A program made the translations under genes and the position numbers. From an uncultured SAR86 cluster bacterium (GTDB lineage Bacteria > Pseudomonadota > Gammaproteobacteria > Magnimaribacterales > D2472), in contig CACJKN010000006.1 in NCBI GenBank assembly GCA_902594005.1, forward strand, positions 1 to 59,843: a stretch of DNA of 59,843 bases, written 5' to 3'. This document shows positions 39,407 through 48,916 of this stretch, piece by piece. Positions within the stretch are counted from its first letter, which is position 1; each line of letters begins with the position of its first letter. The notes under the pieces are model-generated. The model was not told the DNA's origin. It made no database searches and worked only from the letters and a program-made list of their open reading frames with translations.

Positions 39407-39823
39407 ATGAATATCTTATTTCTTTGTGTTGGAAACTCAGCTCGAAGCCAGATAGCTGAAGGTCTTGCAAAGTCTATGATGGGTTCTGAATACAACATAC
39501 AAAGTGCAGGGTCTCAACCAAGTGGATCAGTGCATAAAAATGCAATTAGTACCATGAAAGAAATAGGAATTGATATTTCAAATCACGAATCTAAGAGTTT
39601 AGAAGATCTTGATAAGGAGTTTATGAATGATGTTGATTTCATAATTACCTTGTGTGCTGAGGAATTCTGTCCAATTCTAAATAACAAAGCAAAAAAAATT
39701 CATTGGGCAAATGAGGATCCAGATAACGATAGTTATTCAGATCAACAGCTAGAAAAAGAATTCCGAAGAACAAGAGAAAATATATTTAAGCTTTTAAAAA
39801 AATTTTTTGTTGAAAACTCTTAA
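39407..39823 (+). CDS. arsC: Arsenate reductase, LMW protein-tyrosine-phosphatase type
   Basis: 138-aa thioredoxin-coupled arsenate reductase. The phosphatase loop with nucleophile Cys is 'LFLCVGNSARSQIAEG' (CX5R), and the redox cysteines for the disulfide cascade are in 'ITLCAEEFCPIL' (~residue 82). Asp in 'ANEDPDNDS' is the likely general acid. The three cysteines distinguish it from plain tyrosine phosphatases. It stands alone, without arsR, arsB or acr3 nearby, so it is not part of a visible arsenic operon. Confidence 0.87.
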   Translation: MNILFLCVGNSARSQIAEGLAKSMMGSEYNIQSAGSQPSGSVHKNAISTMKEIGIDISNHESKSLEDLDKEFMNDVDFIITLCAEEFCPILNNKAKKIHWANEDPDNDSYSDQQLEKEFRRTRENIFKLLKKFFVENS

Positions 39824-39827
39824 GACT

Positions 39828-40334
39828 TTAATAGAAAGAGATCTCTTTAACTTTTAAATCGACATCGAAGTCTCTACCATACCCAGCAAAACTAATATCT
39901 CTAATATTGCTGGGATTTAGCCTTGGCGACATACCAGATTTTTTTTCAAAGTCTGAGAAATTAATTTCAAACATTTGCCATTCTGAAGTAACATCAAATG
40001 TTGAGCTGTGATATGCCCATGGCGGCATTCTTAAGCCTTGCATAGTTACATGAACCTCATAGGTTTCATTATTACCTTTTGCCATAAAGCGAATACCCTT
40101 AACCTCTTTATTAACGCTATCTGGTCTGTGGGCTAACCTAACGAAACCACCATTATTAACAGTAGTTACATATCCTTTTAGACTGAAAACACCATCATCA
40201 AAACCGGCTTCTAATTCTGACTTACCGCCCATAACTTGATCGGTAACAATGTACCAATTGGAAGGATTATTTGAAATATCGGAAAAAGAACTCATAGATA
40301 TAAATAGAAGTAAAAGTGAGAAAATTTTTTTCAT
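39828..40334 (-). CDS. CIA30-like exported protein
   Basis: 168-aa protein with a signal peptide ('MKKIFSLLLLFISMSSFS') and a CIA30 (complex I intermediate-associated protein 30) beta-sandwich: 'WYIVTDQVMGGKSELEAGFDDGVFSLKGYVTTVNNGGFVRL' and 'SDFEKKSGMSPRLNPSNIRDISFAGYGRD'. Bacterial members often resemble carbohydrate-binding jelly rolls and have no proven role in complex I. It is convergent with arsC (gap 4 bp) and lies just behind tRNA-Asn on the same strand. Confidence 0.8.
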   Translation of the reverse strand: MKKIFSLLLLFISMSSFSDISNNPSNWYIVTDQVMGGKSELEAGFDDGVFSLKGYVTTVNNGGFVRLAHRPDSVNKEVKGIRFMAKGNNETYEVHVTMQGLRMPPWAYHSSTFDVTSEWQMFEINFSDFEKKSGMSPRLNPSNIRDISFAGYGRDFDVDLKVKEISFY

Positions 40335-40340
40335 GGTAGC

Positions 40341-40346
40341 AGTATA
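40341..40346 (-). promoter_or_regulatory. Candidate -10 box for the CIA30-like gene
   Basis: On the minus strand TATACT lies 6 nt before the ATG and 9 nt after the tRNA-Asn 3' end. A -35 would fall inside the tRNA and is not recognisable. Alternatively the gene is read through from the tRNA. Confidence 0.3.
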
Positions 40347-40355
40347 AATTAACTA

Positions 40356-40430
40356 TGGCTCCCCCGGTGTGGATCGAACACACGACCAATTGATTAACAG
40401 TCAACTGCTCTACCGCTGAGCTACAGGGGA
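40356..40430 (-). tRNA. tRNA-Asn(GTT)
   Basis: Minus-strand cloverleaf beginning TCCCCTG with acceptor partner CGGGGGA, a G discriminator and encoded CCA. The anticodon loop CTGTTAA gives GTT, and the T loop reads TTCGATC. 75 nt including CCA. It lies between uvrB (divergent) and the CIA30-like gene. Confidence 0.96.
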
Positions 40431-40477
40431 GCGTGAAAAGCATTATAATTAATTTTTATTTAATTAGTAAGAAATAA

Positions 40478-42487
40478 ATGACGAAAAAACTTGAAGTAGT
40501 AAGTAATTTTGATCCAGCTGGAACCCAACCTGAGGCAATTAAAAGCTTAGTATCAGGTATTGATAATGGCTTGCTACACCAAGTTCTTTTGGGTGTAACC
40601 GGTTCCGGTAAAACATACACTATGGCAAAAGTTATTGAGGAGACTCAGCGTCCAGCAATAATAATGGCTCATAACAAAACTCTTGCGGCTCAACTCTATG
40701 GTGAATTTAGAGATTTTTTTCCAAATAATTCTGTTGAGTATTTTGTTTCTTACTATGACTATTATCAGCCTGAGGCCTATGTCCCGGCCTCGGATACTTA
40801 TATAGCAAAAGATGCATCGATTAATGAGCATATTGAGCAGATGCGATTATCTGCAACAAAAGCGCTAATAGAAAGAAAAGATGCAATTGTTGTTGCAACA
40901 GTTTCATCAATTTATGGATTAGGAGCGCCAGAATCTTATTTAGAGATGGTCATGCATTTGGATAGAGGAGATGAAGTTGATCAGAGGCAGCTTTTAAAAA
41001 AGCTATCTGTTATGCAATACACCAGAAATGATCTTGATTTTAGAAGATCAACTTTTAGAGTCAGAGGGGACACTATAGATGTATATCCAGCTGACTCAGA
41101 GAGAGAAGCATTACGCATTCAGATGTTTGGAGATGAAATTGAAAGTCTCCTATGGATCGACTCATTAACAGGCGAGATTATTTCAGAAACACCTCGAGCT
41201 ACAATCTTTCCAAAAACTCACTATGTAACTCCTAGAGAAAAAATCAATGCATGCATTCCCGAAATTGAAGAGGAACTTAAAGATAGGCTTGCCTTTTTAA
41301 AGGAAAATAATAAATTAGTTGAGGCTCAAAGACTTCAAGAGAGAACGCAATATGATTTAGAAATGATGCGAGAGCTTGGCTATTGTCAGGGAATCGAGAA
41401 TTACTCTCGATATCTTTCAGGCAGAGAGTCAGGAGAACCGCCGCCTTGCTTATTCGATTATGTTCCAAAAAATGCTTTAGTTTTTATCGATGAGTCTCAC
41501 GTAACAGTTCCGCAAATAGGTGCCATGTATAAAGGTGATAGATCAAGAAAAGAAACCTTAGTTGAGTACGGTTTCAGGCTTCCATCTGCTGTAGATAATA
41601 GGCCTTTAAGATTTGAAGAGTGGGAGTTACTTGCATCACAAAGAATTTATGTCTCTGCTACACCAAATAAGTATGAGTCAGAAAGGAATGATAATTTAGT
41701 TGAGCTTCTTGTTAGACCAACTGGTTTAACGGACCCAGAAGTTGAAATCAGACCAGCTACATCTCAGGTTGATGATGTGATTGGAGAATGTAATGAGAGA
41801 GCAATGCTAAAGGAAAGGGTGCTCATAACAACTTTGACTAAAAGAATGGCAGAGGATTTGACTGATTATCTTAATGAGAATGATATTAAAACAAGATACA
41901 TGCATTCAGATATTGATACTGTTGAAAGGGTAGAAATTATTCGAGACCTTAGACTTGGTAAGTTCGATGTTTTAGTGGGTATTAATTTATTGAGAGAAGG
42001 GCTCGATATTCCTGAGGTAAGCCTTGTAGCAATTCTTGATGCAGATAAAGAAGGTTTTTTAAGGTCCGAAACAACCCTTATTCAAACGATAGGAAGAGCA
42101 GCCAGAAACTTAAGAGGAAAAGCAATCCTATATGCAGATAAAAAAACTGGATCAATGGAGCGAGCCTTAGCTGAAACTTCAAGAAGGCGAGATATCCAGC
42201 TAGAGTTCAATGAAAAAAATAATATTAAACCTCAGTCGATTAAGAAAGAAGTAAAAGATATTATGGAAGGCGCAAGAGTAAATAAGAGAGCCTCTAAGAA
42301 CAGACCGCAAGATTATTCAAAAGACTTGAAATTTAGAATCAAAGAGTCAAATCCTGATGAAATCTCAAAATCAATTAATAAGCTTGAAGAGCAGATGTAT
42401 AAGTATGCAAATCAAACTGAGTTTGAAAAAGCTGCTTATTGCAGAGATAAAATTAAAGAACTTAAAAGAAAGTTAATAGAAGTCTAG
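40478..42487 (+). CDS. uvrB: Excinuclease ABC subunit B
   Basis: 669-aa UvrB (E. coli 673 aa), the helicase-like damage-verification subunit of nucleotide excision repair. Walker A is '[18 protein letters not shown]' (~residue 36), the DNA-clamping beta-hairpin '[19 protein letters not shown]' is near residue 90, Walker B '[10 protein letters not shown]' is near residue 333 and helicase motif VI is 'QTIGRAARN'. A C-terminal UVR motif for UvrC contact closes the protein ('[22 protein letters not shown]'). In E. coli uvrB is SOS-induced; I see no LexA box in the short upstream region here. Confidence 0.97.
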   Translation: MTKKLEVVSNFDPAGTQPEAIKSLVSGIDNGLLHQVLLGVTGSGKTYTMAKVIEETQRPAIIMAHNKTLAAQLYGEFRDFFPNNSVEYFVSYYDYYQPEAYVPASDTYIAKDASINEHIEQMRLSATKALIERKDAIVVATVSSIYGLGAPESYLEMVMHLDRGDEVDQRQLLKKLSVMQYTRNDLDFRRSTFRVRGDTIDVYPADSEREALRIQMFGDEIESLLWIDSLTGEIISETPRATIFPKTHYVTPREKINACIPEIEEELKDRLAFLKENNKLVEAQRLQERTQYDLEMMRELGYCQGIENYSRYLSGRESGEPPPCLFDYVPKNALVFIDESHVTVPQIGAMYKGDRSRKETLVEYGFRLPSAVDNRPLRFEEWELLASQRIYVSATPNKYESERNDNLVELLVRPTGLTDPEVEIRPATSQVDDVIGECNERAMLKERVLITTLTKRMAEDLTDYLNENDIKTRYMHSDIDTVERVEIIRDLRLGKFDVLVGINLLREGLDIPEVSLVAILDADKEGFLRSETTLIQTIGRAARNLRGKAILYADKKTGSMERALAETSRRRDIQLEFNEKNNIKPQSIKKEVKDIMEGARVNKRASKNRPQDYSKDLKFRIKESNPDEISKSINKLEEQMYKYANQTEFEKAAYCRDKIKELKRKLIEV

Positions 42488-42551
42488 ATTGCTACTGTTT
42501 GAGCAAAGTTTTTATCCTATAATTGTCTTAAGGTTTTTAAATCTTTAATAA

Positions 42552-45500
42552 GTGCCAAATTTAAAAATTAATATCTTCTCAGGGGGAAATGTCTTTTCTT
42601 CGGCAACTGCCGCCAAGCTTACTGACGAATTCAATTTTTCAAATAACTCTGAAGCGACTATTGAATGTATAGAGGTTTTCTTAGTTAGTGCAGAGGACTC
42701 TTGTAATGAGCTTGATAGATGTAAAAGAATTCTTGGCTGCGAGGAGCTAGCAGAAGAATTTGACTTTTTTGTAGGACCTAGAAGATCAACCATTAGTCCC
42801 TGGTCTTCAAAAACTGAAGATATTTTTAAAAATGTTGGGATTGTTGGAATATCCAGAATTGAGAGGTTTTATGGCTTTAAGATTTCTAACTTAGAACCTA
42901 ATTCAAACCTTGACCTTTCCTCGGTCTTTGATCGCATGACTCAATCCATTTACTCAACAACTGAAGAGCTAGCAGAATTTTTCTTTGAGCTAGATAAAAG
43001 AGGTCTTGGTGAGATTGATATTATTTCTGGTGGGAAAAAAGCTCTTGAGGATGCAAACACAAAATATGGTTTTGCAATTTCAAATGATGAAATAGATTAT
43101 CTCTTAGATTTTTATAATTCGATTAATAGAAATCCTACTGATGCTGAACTCATGATGTTCTCACAAGCAAACTCAGAACATTGCAGGCATAAGATTTTTA
43201 ATACCGACTGGCAAGTGGATGGGGAAGAAAAAGAAGATTCTTTATTTCAGCTTATTAAAAAGACCAGTAAAGAGTCGCCAAAAAATATTATTTCTGCCTA
43301 TAAAGATAATGCCGCCATTGTTGAAGGTGTTAATACTAAAAGGCTTTCAGTGAATGATGATCAAGCTTATGAGTTCATTCAAGAAAAGATTAATTCAACC
43401 ATAAAGGTAGAAACTCATAATCACCCAACCGCAATTTCACCATTTCCAGGAGCGTCTACAGGATCAGGTGGAGAAATAAGAGATGAGGGAGCAACTGGAA
43501 TGGGAGCAAAGCCAAAGGTTGGCTTAGTTGGGTTTAATGTTTCTAACTTGAGACTCCCTGATTTTATTCGCTCTTGGGAAGATGATGAAAATAAACCAGA
43601 AAGGATCGCTTCGCCGCTTGAAATAATGATTGATGCACCTCTTGGAGGTGCCGCATTTAATAATGAATTTGGTCGTCCATCAATCTTAGGTTACTTCAGA
43701 AGTTTTGAAACTTCTTTCAAAGATTCCACAGCATATGGTTATCACAAACCAATTATGTTGGCTGGTGGAATCGGAGAGATTATTGATAGGAATAATTTTA
43801 AAAAACAAATTAGTGAGGACTATTTAGTAATTGTTTTAGGCGGTCCATCAATGCTCATTGGTCTTGGGGGCGGTGCTGCATCATCAATGTCATCAGGACA
43901 AAGTGATGAGGATTTAGATTTTGCTTCAGTACAAAGAGATAACGCAGAAATGGAAAGACGATGCCAAGAAGTAATTAATACTTGTAATAATAAAAATCCC
44001 AGCATCATAGAGTTTATTCATGATGTTGGTGCAGGCGGCCTTTCAAATGCAATACCAGAACTAGCTAAAGATAGTGAATTGGGAGTATATATAAATCTTA
44101 AAGACATTCCATGCGCAGATCACTCAATGTCACCGATGGAAATCTGGTCAAACGAATCTCAGGAAAGATATGTTTTAAGCATTCATTCTAATAATGAAGA
44201 ACTATTTACAGAAATTTGTGAGAGAGAACGTTGTCCTTTTGCAGTTGTAGGAAAAACAACAACTGAAAAATATGTAAAACTTTTTGATGAAAGTGCTAAC
44301 AACTATCCAGTGGATGTCCCCTTATCTATGCTGTTTGGTGAACTGCCACTAGAAAAGAAAGTCGTTCAAGAAGAAAAAAATGTTTTTAATGTTGAGCAAA
44401 AGATAGCAATAGATGCAGATAATGATTTAGATATTTCAGAGCTTGATCCAAAAGCAAAAGAGTCTGTTAAAAAACATATTGAGAAAAGTGCTGAAAATGT
44501 TCTTAGTCATCCCACGGTTGGCTCAAAATCATTTTTAATTACCATCGGTGATAGATCAGTAGGAGGAATGGTTGCAAGAGATCAATTTGTTGGAAAGTGG
44601 CAAGTGCCTACATCAAACTATGCGATGTCCTTGAGATCTTTTGATGATGTTTGCGGAGAAGTCATAAGTATTGGAGAGAGACCAGCTTTATCTATTCATA
44701 ATGCAGCTGCTTCAATGCGAATGGCAGTAGCCGAAGCAGTAACCAATATGATATCAGTTCCAATTGAATCTATTTCTTCTATCAGAGCATCAGCTAACTG
44801 GATGGCGGCATGTGGAGAAAATATTGAAGATTTAAATCTTAGAAAAGGAGTGGAAGCATTATCAAACTTTTGTATTGATCTTGGGATAGCAATTCCTGTT
44901 GGTAAAGATTCTTTGTCGATGAGAACAACTTGGGAAAAAGACCAATCAAACTTCACCGTTAAAAGCCCAATGACAGGAATCATTTCAGCTATGGCACCTG
45001 TCAAAGACGTAAGAACATCAATAACTACAGAGTATAAAAACTTAGAAGATCCATGCTTGGTTTTAGTAAAACCAAATAATTTTTTTAGATTGAATGGATC
45101 AATTTATCAAGATATTTTTGAAACATCATTTACTGATACACCAGATATTTCATCCGAAGAGCTGCTAAATTTATTTAATTTTATTCAGGAAGGAGTAAAT
45201 AAAAAAAATATTCATGCGCTTCATGATATTTCTGATGGAGGAATCCTTGCCACCTTATCTGAACTTTGCTTTACAAATAAAATAGGATGCTCAATTTCCC
45301 TGGATAATAATTTTCAGGTTTCACCAGAGCAATTCTTATTTTCTGAAGAGATCGGAGTAGTTATTCAAATTAATAAATCTAAATTAAAAGAATTAAAGCA
45401 ATCAGCTCATTCTCAAAACCTCATATTCCAGTATTTAGGAAAAATCGGCGGAAGTAACTTTGATATTCTTGATAAAAATAAGGATAAATTGTTCTCACGA

Positions 45501-46460
45501 GACATTGCAGAGCTTGAGCAGGCTTGGTCTCAGGTCTCATATCGCATTAAATCTATAAGAGACAACAAAGATGACGCAAAGGCGGAGTTTGATCTTATTT
45601 CAAAGACCTCAAATACTGGATTATTTGCAAATGAATCCTTTAAGCAACCTAAAAAAGGTCTAAAAATACTAAATTTACTCAAAAATAAGCCAAAAGTTGC
45701 AATTTTAAGAGAGCAGGGTGTAAACGGACAAAATGAAATGGCAGCTGCATTTATTAAAGCAGGTTTTGAAGCACATGATATTCATATGCAGGATCTGTTA
45801 GAGCAGAAAAAAGATTTAAATCAATTTAATGGTCTCGCTGTTTGTGGTGGATTTTCATATGGAGATGTTTTAGGAGCAGGAAAGGGTTGGTCTAGCACAA
45901 TTAATTTTAGTGAAAGTATTCAAGAACAGTTTTTAAAATTTTTTGAGGATGAGCAAAAATTTACACTTGGTGTTTGTAATGGATGCCAAATGCTTTCCTC
46001 CATAAAAGAAATAATTCCTGGAACAGATTCTTGGCCAAGTTTCCAAAAAAATCATTCTGATCAATTTGAAGCAAGACTGAGTCAGGTAAAGATTCTAAAA
46101 TCAAAATCTGTGTTGTTAAATGATATGGAAGACTGGTCGCTACCAATTATTGTTTCGCATGGAGAGGGTAGAGCATGTTTTGAAAATGAAGACGAAATAA
46201 ATAAACTTTTTGATTCAGAAAAGATCTGTATGACTTTCGTTGATTCGTCAGGATATCAAACAGAACAATATCCGTTGAACCCAAATAAATCACCTTCAGG
46301 AATTACAGGAATTACAAATGATAATGGAAACATAACAATCATGATGCCTCACCCCGAAAGAGTTTTTCGCTCCCATCAATTTTCATGGAAACCATTATCT
46401 TGGGGAGAATTTTCTCCTTGGATGCAGATCTTTATTAATGCTAAAAAGTTTGTAAGTTAG
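42552..46460 (+). CDS. purL: Phosphoribosylformylglycinamidine synthase
   Basis: 1302-aa single-chain PurL (E. coli FGAR amidotransferase 1295 aa) of purine synthesis. An N-terminal PurS-like domain is followed by two AIRS-type synthase halves: 'SQANSEHCRHKIFNTDW' (~residue 206), 'ETHNHPTAISPFPGASTGSGGEIRD' (~residue 291) and 'GDRSVGGMVARDQFVG' (~residue 668). The C-terminal glutaminase has Cys in 'TLGVCNGCQMLS' (~residue 1140) and His/Glu in 'MPHPERVFR'. The start is GTG without a Shine-Dalgarno. Its end overlaps the convergent NUDIX gene by 4 bp. Confidence 0.97.
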   Translation: MPNLKINIFSGGNVFSSATAAKLTDEFNFSNNSEATIECIEVFLVSAEDSCNELDRCKRILGCEELAEEFDFFVGPRRSTISPWSSKTEDIFKNVGIVGISRIERFYGFKISNLEPNSNLDLSSVFDRMTQSIYSTTEELAEFFFELDKRGLGEIDIISGGKKALEDANTKYGFAISNDEIDYLLDFYNSINRNPTDAELMMFSQANSEHCRHKIFNTDWQVDGEEKEDSLFQLIKKTSKESPKNIISAYKDNAAIVEGVNTKRLSVNDDQAYEFIQEKINSTIKVETHNHPTAISPFPGASTGSGGEIRDEGATGMGAKPKVGLVGFNVSNLRLPDFIRSWEDDENKPERIASPLEIMIDAPLGGAAFNNEFGRPSILGYFRSFETSFKDSTAYGYHKPIMLAGGIGEIIDRNNFKKQISEDYLVIVLGGPSMLIGLGGGAASSMSSGQSDEDLDFASVQRDNAEMERRCQEVINTCNNKNPSIIEFIHDVGAGGLSNAIPELAKDSELGVYINLKDIPCADHSMSPMEIWSNESQERYVLSIHSNNEELFTEICERERCPFAVVGKTTTEKYVKLFDESANNYPVDVPLSMLFGELPLEKKVVQEEKNVFNVEQKIAIDADNDLDISELDPKAKESVKKHIEKSAENVLSHPTVGSKSFLITIGDRSVGGMVARDQFVGKWQVPTSNYAMSLRSFDDVCGEVISIGERPALSIHNAAASMRMAVAEAVTNMISVPIESISSIRASANWMAACGENIEDLNLRKGVEALSNFCIDLGIAIPVGKDSLSMRTTWEKDQSNFTVKSPMTGIISAMAPVKDVRTSITTEYKNLEDPCLVLVKPNNFFRLNGSIYQDIFETSFTDTPDISSEELLNLFNFIQEGVNKKNIHALHDISDGGILATLSELCFTNKIGCSISLDNNFQVSPEQFLFSEEIGVVIQINKSKLKELKQSAHSQNLIFQYLGKIGGSNFDILDKNKDKLFSRDIAELEQAWSQVSYRIKSIRDNKDDAKAEFDLISKTSNTGLFANESFKQPKKGLKILNLLKNKPKVAILREQGVNGQNEMAAAFIKAGFEAHDIHMQDLLEQKKDLNQFNGLAVCGGFSYGDVLGAGKGWSSTINFSESIQEQFLKFFEDEQKFTLGVCNGCQMLSSIKEIIPGTDSWPSFQKNHSDQFEARLSQVKILKSKSVLLNDMEDWSLPIIVSHGEGRACFENEDEINKLFDSEKICMTFVDSSGYQTEQYPLNPNKSPSGITGITNDNGNITIMMPHPERVFRSHQFSWKPLSWGEFSPWMQIFINAKKFVS

Positions 46461-46993
46461 CTCAGTAAAATTTCTTCTTCACGAAATTCAAAATTGTCTT
46501 TTTTTGAATCCTCAACAAAATATTTTAGAGTCATTGAAACTGTTGGGAAAGCTAATTCATCCCATGGAATTTCTGATATTTCAACCAGCTTTACTTCACT
46601 ACTTTCATTAGTAGGTCCAAAAGAATCTGAAAGAAGTTTAGCTAGATAAAAAACGTGTATCTGACTGATATGCGGTAGACTTATAACAGTATATGGCTTA
46701 ATTATTTCAGCTTTAGCTTGAGTTTCTTCTAATGTTTCTCTTAATGCACCAGCTTGCATCGTTTCTGCATTTTCAAGAAAACCTGCTGGTAAGGTCCACT
46801 TATCTTTACGCGGATGAATACTTCTTTTAGCAATTAATATTTTATTATCAAATGTTGATAGTGTGCCCACTACTAGATTTGGGTTTGTATAAAAAATTGT
46901 TTCGCAGTCATTACAACAATATCGCTTGCGATTATCATCTTCAGGTATTTTAAATTCTAAATTTGAGCTTCCACAATTTGAACAATACTTCAC
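46457..46993 (-). CDS. NUDIX hydrolase with N-terminal zinc ribbon
   Basis: 178-aa protein: an N-terminal four-Cys zinc ribbon ('KYCSNCGSSNLEF' to 'YCCNDCETIFYTNP', residues 3-35) followed by a NUDIX domain with 'GFLENAETMQAGALRETLEE' (~residue 70). The box fits GX5EX7REUXEE, but the final conserved Gly is Gln ('EETQA'). The layout resembles NudC-like NADH/NAD-cap pyrophosphatases but is shorter and lacks the NudC SQPWPFPxS motif, so the substrate is open. It uses a GTG start and diverges from the CoA-pyrophosphatase-like gene 43 bp away. Confidence 0.82.
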   Translation of the reverse strand: MKYCSNCGSSNLEFKIPEDDNRKRYCCNDCETIFYTNPNLVVGTLSTFDNKILIAKRSIHPRKDKWTLPAGFLENAETMQAGALRETLEETQAKAEIIKPYTVISLPHISQIHVFYLAKLLSDSFGPTNESSEVKLVEISEIPWDELAFPTVSMTLKYFVEDSKKDNFEFREEEILLS

Positions 46994-47036
46994 AACTTAA
47001 CCAATATTTTTTCTAAAAAAAGTTAAACTATCTTAA

Positions 47037-47612
47037 ATGATTTCTTCTATAAAAGATAAATTAAATAATATTAATTACGATGCGACTACTGGAAACAGAA
47101 AAGCTGGCGTTATGATTTTATTATCAAAAATTAGTGATAAAAATTTTTCTATAAAATTTACGTTGAGATCATCGAAAATGAAAACTCATGCAGGTGAAGT
47201 TAGTTTTCCCGGTGGAATGATGGAAGAGGTTGATCAAGATATTTTTCAGACTGCTCTTAGAGAATGTGAAGAAGAAATTAATCTCCGATTTACAAATTTA
47301 GAGATTCTCGGAAAAATGGATTATTTTATTTCGAGACATAAAGTAGAAGTTCATCCAGTTGTTGGATTTTTAAAAACTAATCAAGCATTTAAATCTAATT
47401 ATGAAATAGATGAAATATTTGATGTCCCTATTTCATATTTACTTAATGAGGAAAATATTATTTGGCAAGAATTAGAAAGAGACGGAATTAAGTTCAAATC
47501 ACCATCATGGAGTTATAATGGATTTAAAATTTGGGGACTTACTGCAATGATCACAGCAATTTTTGTTAATGATTATTTTGATGCAGGAATAAAATTGGAC
47601 TGGAAGCGATGA
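47037..47612 (+). CDS. CoA pyrophosphatase-like NUDIX hydrolase (NudL/YeaB)
   Basis: 191-aa protein with the NudL/UPF0035 signature '[21 protein letters not shown]' running into the NUDIX box '[11 protein letters not shown]' (~residues 46-82). Members hydrolyse CoA or its derivatives to 3',5'-ADP and 4'-phosphopantetheine. The C-terminal 'IWGLTAMI' helix is also typical. No Shine-Dalgarno is visible. It overlaps the next gene by 4 bp, giving a nudL-carbonic anhydrase-like-SDR-alaS run. Confidence 0.87.
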   Translation: MISSIKDKLNNINYDATTGNRKAGVMILLSKISDKNFSIKFTLRSSKMKTHAGEVSFPGGMMEEVDQDIFQTALRECEEEINLRFTNLEILGKMDYFISRHKVEVHPVVGFLKTNQAFKSNYEIDEIFDVPISYLLNEENIIWQELERDGIKFKSPSWSYNGFKIWGLTAMITAIFVNDYFDAGIKLDWKR

Positions 47613-48124
47613 TTTACGAATTAGATGGCAAAAAACCTAAAATGCGGGACGAAAATTACTGGATTGCCAATAATGCTACCGTCATTGGCGATGTTTTCTT
47701 AGATACAGACGCAAGTATTTGGTTCAATTGCGTAGTTAGAGGAGACAATGAGCCTATTTCCATAGGTAAAGGGTCAAATATTCAAGAAGGTTCTATTATT
47801 CATACAGATCCTGGTTTCAAATGCATTATTGGTGATAATGTTACCGTAGGGCATATGGCTATGCTTCATGGATGTGAAATTGGCGATGGCTCGCTAATTG
47901 GAATCAATTCAGTCATTCTAAATGGTGCAAAAATAGGTAAAAACTGCATAATTGGAGCCAAAGCTTTAATTACTGAGAATGCTGTAATCCCTGATGGTTC
48001 AATGGTTATGGGTATTCCAGCCAAGGTAAAAAGAGAGTTATCGGAGGAAGAGCAACAACTACCAACCTTAAACTCAAAATTTTATGTTGAAAATTATAAA
48101 AGATATAAAAAAGGAGATTTTTAA
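47609..48124 (+). CDS. Gamma-carbonic-anhydrase-like hexapeptide-repeat protein
   Basis: 171-aa left-handed beta-helix protein of the YrdA/PaaY/CaiE group. Hexapeptide repeats run from '[27 protein letters not shown]' to '[21 protein letters not shown]'. Histidines that could hold the metal appear in 'SIIHTDPG', '[15 protein letters not shown]', matching the gamma-class pattern. Many such proteins bind zinc but have weak or no carbonic anhydrase activity, and PaaY relatives act as thioesterases. It is coupled to nudL, so a CoA-related role is possible. Confidence 0.85.
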   Translation: MIYELDGKKPKMRDENYWIANNATVIGDVFLDTDASIWFNCVVRGDNEPISIGKGSNIQEGSIIHTDPGFKCIIGDNVTVGHMAMLHGCEIGDGSLIGINSVILNGAKIGKNCIIGAKALITENAVIPDGSMVMGIPAKVKRELSEEEQQLPTLNSKFYVENYKRYKKGDF

Positions 48125-48916
48125 ATGTCATATGCAATAGTTACAGGCGCTTCAGCGGGAATTGGAAAAGAAATAGCAATACAGCTTGCTGAAAGAGGTC
48201 ACAATATTATTTTGACTGCTAGAAGAGAAAATAGATTACAAGAATTAGCATCAGAAATTAGAAGCAGGTATCAAGTAAATGTTGATTACATCACAGCTGA
48301 TTTAGCTGAAGTTGATGCACCAGATCAAATTCATGAATTTTGTAAGAATAATAATTATGACGTAGAAATTCTTATCAATAATGCAGGTTATGGATTGCCA
48401 AAACCGTTTCATGAAGTTCCTATGGAAGATGAAGAAAAAAGCCTCAGAGTGCTAGCAATATCAGTAATAGCTCTAACTAAAAAATTTGTGCCTGATCTTC
48501 TAGCAAGGGGCGGCGGAAAAGTTATGATTGTCTCTTCTGTAGCATCTTTTGCTCCACCATCCGCAATCCAGACACTTTATGGACCAATTAAAACATTTAT
48601 GAATAGATTTAGTGATTCTATAAATATAAATTACAAACGTAAGGGCATTTCTTCAACTTCAGTTTGCCCAGGTTATACAGTTACTGAATTCCATTCTGCA
48701 TCAGGCACTCAAGAGCAAATGGACAAAGTTCCAGCATTTATGAAATTAACTGCTGAGAGAGTAGCTAGAGAAGGCCTTGATGCAATGTTTGCTGGTAAGC
48801 GTCTTTCTATCCCAAGTAAAAGATACAAGGTATTAGTCTTTCTTATGACATATTTTTCATTTTTAATTAATATTTTTAGTAATGCACTTACAGGTGGCAG
48901 ATACGAAAAAAAATGA
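48125..48916 (+). CDS. Short-chain dehydrogenase/reductase
   Basis: 263-aa classical SDR oxidoreductase. The cofactor loop is 'IVTGASAGIGKEIAIQLAERG', 'TARREN' suggests NADP preference, the structural motif is 'LINNAGYG' and the active site is 'SSVASFAPPSAIQTLYGPIK' (Ser, Tyr-x3-Lys). The C-terminal ~35 residues are basic and hydrophobic ('FLMTYFSFLINIFSNALTGG'), suggesting membrane association as in YqjQ/DltE-type SDRs. Substrate unknown. It overlaps alaS by 4 bp. Confidence 0.88.
   Translation: MSYAIVTGASAGIGKEIAIQLAERGHNIILTARRENRLQELASEIRSRYQVNVDYITADLAEVDAPDQIHEFCKNNNYDVEILINNAGYGLPKPFHEVPMEDEEKSLRVLAISVIALTKKFVPDLLARGGGKVMIVSSVASFAPPSAIQTLYGPIKTFMNRFSDSININYKRKGISSTSVCPGYTVTEFHSASGTQEQMDKVPAFMKLTAERVAREGLDAMFAGKRLSIPSKRYKVLVFLMTYFSFLINIFSNALTGGRYEKK

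Noticed and set aside
39407-39823. Arsenic resistance operon
   Set aside because: Only arsC is present; no regulator, efflux pump or methyltransferase lies nearby.
42518-42523. TATAAT as a normal purL promoter
   Set aside because: The box is real, but the nearest -35-like hexamers are weak or badly spaced, so I did not list it as a feature.
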